NCBI GenBank assembly: GCA_945889565.1
Contig: CAMDBZ010000091.1
Span: 1-6,881 of the forward strand
Origin: Thermoflexus hugenholtzii JAD2
Lineage (GTDB): Bacteria > Chloroflexota > Dehalococcoidia > UBA2979
Direction of reading: 5' to 3'
Length of the DNA: 6,881 nt
Shown here: positions 1-6,037 of the stretch, in pieces
Layout: each line of letters begins with the position of its first letter
Position numbering within the stretch: position 1 is the stretch's first letter
Made by a program: the position numbers and the translations under genes
The notes under the pieces: model-generated
The model's database searches: none
The model's input: the letters and a program-made list of their open reading frames with translations, nothing else
What the model was told of the DNA's origin: nothing

Positions 1-322
1 CGACGAGCCGCTCCGCGCCGAGGTCGAGCGCGCGCAACGGCACGATCGTGTCGTGGCCGAAGCGCGCGCGCAGCTCCTCGACGCACGCCGCGCGCGTGAT
101 GCCGAGCGCGTACTGGCCGAGCGCGACCTGGATCGGGATGTCGCGGTCCGTAAACACGCGCACCACAACGCCCGGGCGGCCCTGCACCGCGAAGCGGTAG
201 GCGCGCGAGCCCTCGCCGTAGCCGGGCACGCGGAAGCCGGCGGCGTGGAGGCGCTCCGCGAGCGGGTCGCGCAGCTCGCCGCGCGGCAACGCGACGCGCA
301 CCGGCTCGACCGACGGCGTCAT
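1..322 (-). CDS. hisG: ATP phosphoribosyltransferase catalytic subunit, N-terminal part (cut by window edge)
   Basis: HisG joins PRPP and ATP to give phosphoribosyl-ATP, the first committed step of histidine synthesis in the cytoplasm. The first 107 residues are visible. They carry the typical start of the family, RVALPRGELRDPL at residues 9-21 (compare ALPKGRL in known HisG), and the periplasmic-binding-protein-like segment around DIPIQVALGQYALGIT at 61-76. The ATG at 320-322 overlaps the TGA of hisZ as ATGA, with GAGGA about nine bases upstream inside hisZ, so translation is probably coupled. Because hisZ is next door, this should be the short HisG form (about 200-220 residues, no C-terminal regulatory domain), but that end lies outside the window. 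Family identity is clear from motif and context; the short form is inferred. Confidence 0.9.
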   Translation of the reverse strand, partial: MTPSVEPVRVALPRGELRDPLAERLHAAGFRVPGYGEGSRAYRFAVQGRPGVVVRVFTDRDIPIQVALGQYALGITRAACVEELRARFGHDTIVPLRALDLGAERLV

Positions 323-1344
323 CGGCGGTAGTCCTCGGCCGCTGCGGCGAGCGCCGCGAGCCGCAGCACGTCCGCGCCGAAGCCGCAGGCGGGCGCGCGG
401 CGCTGGCCCAGCGCCTCGCCGAGCCCGTCGTAGCGGCCGCCGCGCGCGCATTCGTCGTCGCCCGCGAGCACGCGGAAGGTTAGACCCGAGTAGTACTCGA
501 GGCTCCCGGCGGTGCCCCACGTCACGCCGCACGCGATGCCCGCGTCGGCGAGTGCGCGCCCGGCGGCCTCGAGCTCCGCGAGCGCTGGGACGGCCACCGG
601 CGCCACGAGCGCGAGCGCCGCGCGCAGATTGGCGAGGTACGCCGCGAGCTTCGGCGCGTCGCCCCCCACCTCGAACAGCAGCCGCAGCGCCGGCCCGAGC
701 GCCGGCGCGCGCAGCGCGAGCTCCGCGGTGATGCCGACGTCGCCCGCGAGCAGGCGGTCGTACGCCGCGCCCTGTTCGACGGGCGCGAGCCCCGCCGCGG
801 CGAGCGTCGCGCGCACGACGCCCGCGTGCCCCAGCTCGGCCCGCAGTTCGCGCAGCCCGAGCGCACGCAGGAAGTCCGCCACGGCCGCCAGCAGCTCGCC
901 ATCGCCCTCGGGAGCGGCCAGCCCGAACAGCTCCGCGCCACACTGCCACTGCTCGCGCGCCCCTTCCGGCACAAACCGGAACACCGGCTGCACGTAGCAC
1001 AGCCGCGCGGGCTCGGCGGACTGCCAGCGCTGCTCGTACCAGCGCGCCGCGGGCACCGTCGCGTCCGGCCGCAGCACTACCCGCTCGCCGCTCCAGCCGT
1101 CCCAGTCGAGGAAGGAGTACACGCGGTCCAACAGCTGCGGGGAGAGCGCGCCTGTCGCCGTGTACAGGTGCAGGGGCTCGATGGTGGGGGTGCGGATCTC
1201 GGCGTACCCGCGCGCTGCGAGCGCCTCCAGGAAGCAGCGCTCGACGCGGCGGAACGCCTGCATCTCCGCCGGGCCGAGGTCGCTCATGCCGCGGCTGCGC
1301 CAGCCGTCATCCGCCGCCGCGGGTGGGGTCGATGGGTCGCTCAC
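319..1344 (-). CDS. hisZ: ATP phosphoribosyltransferase regulatory subunit HisZ
   Basis: HisZ is a histidyl-tRNA synthetase paralogue that forms a hetero-octamer with short HisG, is needed for its activity and mediates histidine feedback; it does not charge tRNA. The 341 residues show the class II synthetase core: RGMSDLGPAEMQ at 18-29 (compare RGxxDLLPxE), TPTIEPL at 52-58, LRPDATVPAAR at 91-101 (motif 2 region), FRFVPEGAREQWQCGAEL at 122-139, SLEYYSGLTF at 281-290 and GGRYDGL at 302-308 before GFGADVLRL. The protein ends there, so the anticodon-binding domain of true HisS is missing, as expected for HisZ. I chose GTG 1344 because GGAGAAGG lies seven bases upstream and because the conserved RG precedes the first internal ATG (1287), which has no ribosome site. 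It overlaps hisG by four bases. Confidence 0.92.
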   Translation of the reverse strand: MSDPSTPPAAADDGWRSRGMSDLGPAEMQAFRRVERCFLEALAARGYAEIRTPTIEPLHLYTATGALSPQLLDRVYSFLDWDGWSGERVVLRPDATVPAARWYEQRWQSAEPARLCYVQPVFRFVPEGAREQWQCGAELFGLAAPEGDGELLAAVADFLRALGLRELRAELGHAGVVRATLAAAGLAPVEQGAAYDRLLAGDVGITAELALRAPALGPALRLLFEVGGDAPKLAAYLANLRAALALVAPVAVPALAELEAAGRALADAGIACGVTWGTAGSLEYYSGLTFRVLAGDDECARGGRYDGLGEALGQRRAPACGFGADVLRLAALAAAAEDYRR

Positions 1345-1359
1345 CGGTTTACCTTCTCC

Positions 1360-1375
1360 GCCTGCACGAGCAGGC
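1360..1375 (-). other. Small hairpin abutting the hisZ ribosome binding site
   Basis: GCCTGC and GCAGGC form a perfect 6-bp stem around a 4-base loop. In the hisZ mRNA it ends directly before the GGAGAAGG ribosome site, at the end of the long leader. It might affect ribosome access, but with stems this short in such GC-rich DNA chance is a fair explanation. No histidine-rich leader peptide or T-box sequence is visible upstream. Confidence 0.3.
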
Positions 1376-1553
1376 ACAAGCACACGCGCCGCAGTGGGCG
1401 TGCCGCCGCGGCGTAGCGTGCGAGCCGGTGCTGTGCGAGCTAACGGCGCGACATACTCCGCGGCGACGGACGCCCGGCGGTATGGCAGGGATGCGCTCGA
1501 CGAGCGGCCTGCGGCGGCAATGCCTGGGGGCGGCAGCGGTATGTCACGAATCG

Positions 1554-1583
1554 AGCCTAGGGCGCGTGCGCGGGGGCGGTCAA
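1554..1583 (-). promoter_or_regulatory. Predicted sigma-70-type promoter of hisZ-hisG
   Basis: On the minus strand TTGACC (1583-1578) and TAGGCT (1559-1554) are separated by 18 bases, a good match to actinobacterial primary-sigma promoters (TTGACN, TANNNT). Transcription would start near 1547, giving a leader of about 200 bases before the hisZ GTG. The rest of the 301-base divergent gap (1345-1645) contains no convincing ORF; on the plus strand there is only an isolated TAGGAT at 1607-1612 that could be a -10 for the gene at 1646, without a recognisable -35. Confidence 0.6.
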
Positions 1584-1645
1584 GCGCGCTCGGGCGGTCG
1601 CTGGCGTAGGATGCGGCATCGACCTGCGACGCTCCGGGAGCCTGC

Positions 1646-2140
1646 ATGCGCCGCGTCTGCCGTCTGCTCATCCGTGCGGCCGTGGTCGCGACCGTGTTCG
1701 CGGCCATTCGCGTGCTCATCCGCACCGCGAAGCGAGCGCCGACCGGGGCGCTGCCGCCCGACGTCGAGGCTGCGATCGCCGGCGAGCGGCCCGCGCTCGT
1801 GCAGCAGCGCGGCAGCTATCGCGCCCCCCAGCTGGTGGCGAGCGACGGCCGCCTCGTGCATACGACACCGGCCGCGGCAACGCCGGACGGCGGGCCGCTC
1901 GTCGTGTACTCGAGCTGGCACGAGCAGCTGAGCGGCGACCGCGACCTCGGCGGTCCCGAGGACGGCGCGAACCCCTCGCTCGTAGCCGCCGAGGCCTACG
2001 CGCGCGCCCTCACCGCCGCGCAGCGGGCCGGCAGCGACGGGGCTGTGCGCGAGCTCTGGCGGGGCTGGGAGCACATCGACGGCCGCGCCGTCGGCGCCGT
2101 CGAGCTGGCCGTCGGCGGTCCCGCCGCCGAGCAGCGCTAG
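1646..2140 (+). CDS. Unrecognised protein with one N-terminal membrane segment
   Basis: I do not recognise the family. The 164-residue product begins with a positively charged stretch (MRRVCRLLIR) followed by a hydrophobic segment at about residues 8-25 that reads as a signal anchor or uncleaved signal sequence, with further Arg/Lys after it. The remaining 130 or so residues look soluble and mixed alpha/beta, including a helix-prone Ala-rich stretch near 115-130 and Trp residues at WHEQL, LWRGW. It is probably a real gene: GGGAG sits five bases before the ATG, codons are strongly G/C-ending throughout, and the competing minus-strand frame over the same DNA gives only a low-complexity Arg/Ala/Gly product. 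It is divergent from hisZ and convergent with birA, so nothing in the context points to a role. Confidence 0.75.
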   Translation: MRRVCRLLIRAAVVATVFAAIRVLIRTAKRAPTGALPPDVEAAIAGERPALVQQRGSYRAPQLVASDGRLVHTTPAAATPDGGPLVVYSSWHEQLSGDRDLGGPEDGANPSLVAAEAYARALTAAQRAGSDGAVRELWRGWEHIDGRAVGAVELAVGGPAAEQR

Positions 2141-2922
2141 CGGAGCGAGACGTCGCCGGCCGCGTGGCGCGTGACCGCGCCGCCGGCGTCGCGCAGCAGC
2201 AGCTCGCCCAGCGGCGACACGTCCACCGCCTCGCCCTCCACAACCTCCCCGCCGGGCGCGACCAGTCGCACCCGGCGGCCGAGCGTGCCCAGCCGCCCGC
2301 GCCACGCCTCGACGAGCGCGGCGGGGTCGCGCGCGAGCACGTCCGTCCACCGCTCGAGCGCCGCGGAGAGCGCCGCGAGCATCGCCTCGAGTGATGGGGC
2401 GGTGCCCGCGAGCTCCTCGATGTTCGCCGCGAGCGACGCGACGTCGGGCGGCAGCGCGCCGGGTCGCAGGTTCACGCCGATGCCGAGCAGCACGTCGAGC
2501 TCACCCGGCGCGCCCGCCGCGGGCAGCGACTCGGCCAGCACGCCCGCGAGCTTGCGGCCGTCCGCGAGCACGTCGTTCGGCCATTTCAGCGCGGCGTCCA
2601 GGCCGACGACCGCGCGCACGGCGTCGGCGACCGCGAGCGCGCCCGCGGCCGAGTGCAGCGGCGCCCGCGCGGGGTCGTCGGTGCGCAGGTGGTAGGTCAC
2701 GTAGAGGCCGGCCCCCGGCGTCGACACCCAGGCGCGGCCGAGTCGGCCGCGCCCTGCCGTTTGCGCGCCCGCGACGTACGCGGTGCCGGGCGCGCCGTGG
2801 TCCGCGCTCGCGCCCCGGCGCGCGTCCTCCATCGTCGAGGCGGTCGTCTCGCGGTACTCGACGCGCGCGCCGACGCGGCGCGCCGTACGCAGCTCGTCGT
2901 GGCGAGTCAGGTCGAACGGCAT
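2137..2922 (-). CDS. birA: Biotin--[biotin carboxyl-carrier protein] ligase, single-domain type
   Basis: This enzyme activates biotin with ATP to biotinyl-5'-AMP and transfers it to the lysine of the carboxyl-carrier domain of acetyl-CoA/acyl-CoA carboxylase. All class hallmarks are present in 261 residues: TTASTMEDA at 26-34 (the S-T-M/N biotin-site loop), the GRGRLGRAW adenylate loop at 57-65, KWPNDVL at 113-119, KLAGVLAE with the biotin-contacting lysine at 124, and GIGVN at 147-151, followed by the small C-terminal beta domain. There is no N-terminal helix-turn-helix, so it is monofunctional and should not bind DNA as E. coli BirA does. The ATG at 2922 has GAGG seven bases upstream. It lies only 28 bases after a strong terminator-like hairpin, with no clear promoter between, so its expression may rely on readthrough. 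Its stop shares a CTAG with the convergent gene. Confidence 0.95.
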   Translation of the reverse strand: MPFDLTRHDELRTARRVGARVEYRETTASTMEDARRGASADHGAPGTAYVAGAQTAGRGRLGRAWVSTPGAGLYVTYHLRTDDPARAPLHSAAGALAVADAVRAVVGLDAALKWPNDVLADGRKLAGVLAESLPAAGAPGELDVLLGIGVNLRPGALPPDVASLAANIEELAGTAPSLEAMLAALSAALERWTDVLARDPAALVEAWRGRLGTLGRRVRLVAPGGEVVEGEAVDVSPLGELLLRDAGGAVTRHAAGDVSLR

Positions 2923-2952
2923 GGCACCGCCTCGGGGGATTCGGGGGAAATA

Positions 2953-2980
2953 AGACGCCCCGGCGGGTGCCGGGGCGTCT
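2953..2980 (-). terminator. Strong intrinsic-type terminator between the small ORF and birA
   Basis: AGACGCCCCGGC and GCCGGGGCGTCT form a perfect 12-bp GC-rich stem with a 4-base loop. In the minus-strand transcript it is followed by TATTT before a C run, a short but recognisable U tract. On the plus strand it is followed by no T run, so it acts, if at all, on leftward transcripts. It lies 24 bases after the stop of the small ORF and 28 bases before the birA start, so it either ends a short transcript or works as an attenuator of birA. Confidence 0.75.
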
Positions 2981-2999
2981 CTGTGAAGTCACGTACCAC

Positions 3000-3046
3000 G
3001 GGCCTAGCCCGAACTGGCCTCCGAACAGATGCCGCGGGCCAGGCCC
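3000..3046 (-). other. Long-range hairpin spanning the 3' half and stop of the small ORF
   Basis: Positions 3035-3046 and 3000-3011 pair over 12 consecutive positions in the minus-strand transcript (GGGCCTGGCCCG with CGGGCTAGGCCC, one G-U pair), with a 23-base loop. The stop codon is inside the 3' arm. A shorter alternative, CTGGCC with GGCCAG from the loop, would compete with it. A ribosome reaching the stop would melt the stem, so translation and folding are linked here. There is no T run after it, so it is not itself a terminator. Confidence 0.5.
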
Positions 3047-3072
3047 ATGCGCTTATGACTGTCGTCGAACAT
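3004..3072 (-). CDS. Predicted 22-residue small protein or leader peptide upstream of birA
   Basis: This ORF is too short for routine gene finders but has unusually strong expression signals. GGAGGTGAT, a nine-base perfect complement to the 16S anti-Shine-Dalgarno tail, lies just before the ATG at 3072, with eight bases from GAGG to the ATG; a good promoter lies about 30 bases upstream and a strong terminator follows. The peptide starts MFDDSHKRMG and ends ICSEASSG: acidic, then basic, then a Cys/Ser-rich tail. Codons such as AGT (twice), CAT and TGT are unusual beside the neighbouring genes. An in-frame ATG two codons earlier (3078) is too close to the ribosome site. I do not recognise the peptide. 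It could be a regulatory leader for birA, a peptide precursor or a free small protein; the single Cys and lack of repeated codons argue against classic amino-acid attenuation. Confidence 0.6.
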   Translation of the reverse strand: MFDDSHKRMGLARGICSEASSG

Positions 3073-3098
3073 TGGCATCACCTCCCTTCTCGAAAGCG

Positions 3099-3127
3099 AG
3101 GGTAAGACGCGCGCGGAGCATCGTCAA
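3099..3127 (-). promoter_or_regulatory. Predicted sigma-70-type promoter of the small ORF unit
   Basis: TTGACG (3127-3122), a 17-base spacer and TACCCT (3104-3099) make one of the two best promoter matches in the window. The -35 box contains the stop codon of the upstream aminotransferase. Transcription would start near 3092, giving a transcript of roughly 145 bases to the terminator at 2953-2980, or a birA message with a 5' leader of about 170 bases on readthrough. Confidence 0.65.
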
Positions 3128-4503
3128 TGCGCGGGCGTCCCTATGGCCGACGCCGTTACGGCGCCGACAGCCGCCGCCAGCGCCGCGACGATCGTATCGA
3201 CTTCCGCCTCGTCCACCACGAGTGGCGGGGCGAGCACGATGTGGTCGCCGACGAAGCGCGTGATCACACCGCCCTGCTCGCGCAGGTGCCGCGCGACCTC
3301 GCGCCCGACGAACTGCGCGGGCTCGTACGCCGTGCCGCGCTCGGCGTCCGCGACGAGCGTGAGCCCCGCGATCAGCCCGAGCTGGCGAATGTTCGCGACG
3401 TGCGGGTGGTCCCCGAGCGCGGCGCGCAGCCCTGCGCCCAGCCGGTCCCCCATCGTCTGCGCGCGCTCGACGAGGCGCTCCTCCTCGATGATGCGCAGGT
3501 TGCGCAACCCTACAGCGGCGGCGGTGGGGTGTGCGCTGTTGGTGTACGCGTGCATGAAGCGCGCGTCGGGCGGCAGTTGCTGCAGCACGTCCATGATCGG
3601 CGTGCTGACGATGAAGGCGCCGAGCGGCACGTAGCCTGAGGTGATCGCCTTCGCGATCGTCAGGATGTCCGGCTGCACGCCCCAGCGCTCGAGCGCGAAC
3701 CAGCGGCCCGTGCGCCCGAAGCCCGTGATCACCTCGTCCGCGATCAACAGCACCTCGTAGCGGTCGCAGATCTCCCGGACCTGCTGGAAGTACGCCTCGG
3801 AGGGGGTCCACACGCCGCCGGCGCCCTTGACCGGCTCGCAGATCACGGCTGCCACCGACGCCGCGCCCTCGCGCACGATCGCGGCCTCGATCCAGTGCGC
3901 GCACTCGCCGTCGGCGTTCGGCGCGCACGCGCACTCGAGGTTGTCGGGGCGGCGCGTGTGCACGATCTCCGGCAGCATCGGCCCGAAATGCTGCCAGAAC
4001 ACCGGCAGCCCGGTCATCGCCGTCGTCGCCAGCGTGCCGCCGTGATACGACCGCTCGCGCGCGATCAGCTTGACCTTCTGCGGCCGCCCCTGCAGGTTCC
4101 AGTAGAAGCGCGCGACCTTGTACGCGCCCTCGTTCGATTCGGAGCCCGAGTTCGTGAAGTACACGCCAGCCATGTTGGCGTACGCGAGCTCGGCGACCTT
4201 CGCGGCGAGCTCGATGGCCGGGACGTTCGAGAAGCCGTTGTAGCCGTTGGCAAACGCGAGCGTGCGCATCTGCGCCGCGGCCGCGTCCGCGAGCTCGCCG
4301 CGCCCGTGGCCGACTGCGACGTTCCACAGCGACGACAGCGCATCGATATAGCGGCGTCCGCGCACATCGGTGAGCCACACGCCTTCGCCGCTCGCGAAGA
4401 TGACGGGGGACTCGTGCTCGGGCGCGTAGTACTGCGGGTGGAGCAGGTGCGCGCGATCGTCGCGCACGAGCGCCGCGATCGCCTGCTCGTCAAGATTCGC
4501 CAT
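3124..4503 (-). CDS. Class III (omega-amino acid) PLP-dependent aminotransferase
   Basis: A fold-type I PLP enzyme that moves an amino group, usually from an omega-amino acid, amine or polyamine, to pyruvate or 2-oxoglutarate; the exact substrate cannot be read from sequence. The 459 residues match the family's usual length. Motifs: LWNVAVGHGR at 59-68, NSGSESNEGAYK at 118-129 (phosphate-binding SGSES), SYHGGTLAT at 152-160, ICEPVKGAGG at 221-230, DEVITGFGRTG at 256-266 with the PLP-ring aspartate 256, TIAKAITSGYVPLGA at 282-296 with the Schiff-base lysine 285, and YTNSAHPTAAA at 320-330. A loop at about 190-202 has three cysteines (C191, C193, C201). I chose ATG 4503 over the in-frame ATG 4524 because GGGAG stands six bases before it. 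It starts inside the end of murE (14-base overlap), so it is probably translationally coupled to it. Confidence 0.93.
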   Translation of the reverse strand: MANLDEQAIAALVRDDRAHLLHPQYYAPEHESPVIFASGEGVWLTDVRGRRYIDALSSLWNVAVGHGRGELADAAAAQMRTLAFANGYNGFSNVPAIELAAKVAELAYANMAGVYFTNSGSESNEGAYKVARFYWNLQGRPQKVKLIARERSYHGGTLATTAMTGLPVFWQHFGPMLPEIVHTRRPDNLECACAPNADGECAHWIEAAIVREGAASVAAVICEPVKGAGGVWTPSEAYFQQVREICDRYEVLLIADEVITGFGRTGRWFALERWGVQPDILTIAKAITSGYVPLGAFIVSTPIMDVLQQLPPDARFMHAYTNSAHPTAAAVGLRNLRIIEEERLVERAQTMGDRLGAGLRAALGDHPHVANIRQLGLIAGLTLVADAERGTAYEPAQFVGREVARHLREQGGVITRFVGDHIVLAPPLVVDEAEVDTIVAALAAAVGAVTASAIGTPAH

Positions 4504-6037
4504 GTTGCGCTCCCTGTGCTGCACGCGCGCCGAAGCGCGCCGCGATGGCGTCGCGCGCGGCGTCGCGGTCGTCCCACGGCTCGGCGTGGTCGGCCCATTC
4601 GATACTCGTTTCGTGGCCCTTGCCGGCGATCAACACGAGGTCCCCTGGCGCGGCGAGCGCCATCGCGCGCGCGATGGCGGCGCCACGCGGCCGCACGATC
4701 TCGTAGTCCACGCCCGCGCGCGCGCCGGCGGTGTCCATCGCCGCCGCGATCTCGCCGAGGATCGCGTCGGGCGGTTCGGAGCGCGGGTCCTCGTCCGTCA
4801 GCAGCGTCATGTCCGCCAGCTGCGCCGCGACGCGCCCCATGCCGCTGCGGCGCTCGCGCGCGCGCTCGCCCGCGCAGCCGAAGACGACGATCAGCCGGCC
4901 GGGCACGAGCGCACGCAACATGCCGAGCACCTGCGCGAGCGCGTCCGGCGTGTGCGCGTAGTCGACCACCACCTCGAACGGCGCGCCGCCGATGCGTTCC
5001 ATGCGCCCGGGCACCCCCGCGCACGCCGCGATGCCCGCAGCCGCGGCATTGAGATCGAGCCCGAGCGCTGCGCACACGGCGAGCGCTGCCGCCGCGTTCG
5101 CGACGTTGAAGCGCCCGGGCAGCGCGACGGCCGCGGCGACACGCCGGCCGCCAGCGTGCGCGGTGAAGCGCGAGCCGTCTGCGCGCCCCTCGATCGCGTC
5201 GACGCGCAGGTCTGCGTCCGCGGCGTCGAGGCCGTACGTGAACGCGGGCGCGCGGGTCGCTGCCGCGAAGCTGCGCCACGCCGGGTCGTCGGCGTTGAGC
5301 ACGGCGCGGCGCGGTCTGCGCTTCGTCGTCGGCGCGTCGAGCAGCGCGAACAGGCGCGCCTTCGCGGCGCGATACGCCTCCTGTGAGCCGTGGAAGTCGA
5401 TGTGATCGCTGCCGAAGTTCGTGAGCACCGCCACGTCGAACGCGCAGTCATCGAGGCGGTGCAACGCGAGCCCGTGCGACGTCGCCTCGACGACGGCGTG
5501 CGTGCAGCCCGCGTCGACGAAGTCGGCGAGGCGGGCCTGCACGAAGGGCGCCTCCTGCGTCGTCAGCCGTGTCGGGTTCGGCACGCGCTGGCCCGCGACG
5601 CGCGACTCGATGGTGCTCAGCAGCCCGGCGCGCAGCCCGCACGCCTCGAGCGCCGCGAGCGCGAGGAAGGCGGTCGTCGATTTGCCGTCGGTGCCGGTCA
5701 CGCCGATCACGGTCAGCCGCTCCGCGGGTACCCCTTCGTGCGCCGCGGCGATCGCGGAGAGCGCGCGTCGCGCATCGGCGACGCGCACCACCGGCACGCC
5801 CAGCGCCTCGAGCTGCGGCGCGCGGCCGCGCTCCGCGACCAGCGCGACGGCGCCCGCCGCCACCGCGTGCGCGGCGAAGTCGTGGCCGTCCGCGCGCTCA
5901 CCGCGCACGCACACGAACAGGTCGCCCGGCGTGACGGCGCGCGAGTCGAAGCGCACGGCGCGCACGGGCGGCAGCGCCGCGTGGCGCTGCGCCGGATGGA
6001 GCCCCGTCCGCCAGTCCCCCCGAGTCACGTGCGCCAT
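4490..6037 (-). CDS. murE: UDP-N-acetylmuramoyl-tripeptide synthetase (MurE-type Mur ligase)
   Basis: MurE adds the third amino acid, meso-diaminopimelate or a lysine, to UDP-MurNAc-L-Ala-D-Glu using ATP in the cytoplasm. The three Mur domains are in order over 515 residues: FDSRAVTPGDLFV at 30-42 (UDP-substrate domain), the P-loop GVTGTDGKSTT at 112-122, RLTTQEA at 157-163, EATSHGLALHRL at 184-195, TNFGSDHIDFHG at 206-217, AAKARLF at 224-230 with the lysine carbamylated in this family (226), GRFNVANAAAALAV at 308-321, VDYAHTPDAL at 358-367 and GKGHET at 472-477. The specificity loop reads DEDPR at 415-419 instead of DNPR. The Arg that contacts the diaminopimelate carboxylate is kept, but the substrate is uncertain. 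No ribosome site precedes ATG 6037; GTG 6028 is an alternative. It is followed by the aminotransferase and not by murF or mraY, so it lies outside a classical dcw cluster as far as is visible. Confidence 0.92.
   Translation of the reverse strand: MAHVTRGDWRTGLHPAQRHAALPPVRAVRFDSRAVTPGDLFVCVRGERADGHDFAAHAVAAGAVALVAERGRAPQLEALGVPVVRVADARRALSAIAAAHEGVPAERLTVIGVTGTDGKSTTAFLALAALEACGLRAGLLSTIESRVAGQRVPNPTRLTTQEAPFVQARLADFVDAGCTHAVVEATSHGLALHRLDDCAFDVAVLTNFGSDHIDFHGSQEAYRAAKARLFALLDAPTTKRRPRRAVLNADDPAWRSFAAATRAPAFTYGLDAADADLRVDAIEGRADGSRFTAHAGGRRVAAAVALPGRFNVANAAAALAVCAALGLDLNAAAAGIAACAGVPGRMERIGGAPFEVVVDYAHTPDALAQVLGMLRALVPGRLIVVFGCAGERARERRSGMGRVAAQLADMTLLTDEDPRSEPPDAILGEIAAAMDTAGARAGVDYEIVRPRGAAIARAMALAAPGDLVLIAGKGHETSIEWADHAEPWDDRDAARDAIAARFGARAAQGAQHGES

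Noticed and set aside
1341..1385. Fourteen-residue ORF from GTG 1385 whose TGA overlaps the hisZ GTG, as a translational coupler
   Set aside because: No ribosome site in front of its start and no His codons; a short open frame of this size is expected by chance.
1607..1612. TAGGAT as the -10 box of the plus-strand gene at 1646
   Set aside because: Spacing to the start is plausible but no -35 box is found, and TANNNT hexamers are common by chance; too weak to list as a promoter.
1345..1725. Open extension of hisZ upstream to an ATG at 1725 (468 residues)
   Set aside because: The added sequence is low-complexity Arg/Ala/Pro, runs through the predicted promoter and lacks similarity to HisZ; GTG 1344 has a clear ribosome site.
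1580..2350. Minus-strand open frame of 256 codons across the plus-strand gene and the end of birA
   Set aside because: Low-complexity Arg/Gly/Ala product, out of frame with birA motifs; it is a shadow.
2983..2992. GTGA-AG-TCAC imperfect dyad as a regulator operator downstream of the small ORF
   Set aside because: Four-base half sites only and not placed at a promoter; expected by chance.
4504..4524. ATG 4524 as the aminotransferase start
   Set aside because: The in-frame ATG 4503 has GGGAG six bases upstream, and the additional seven residues contain that ribosome site.
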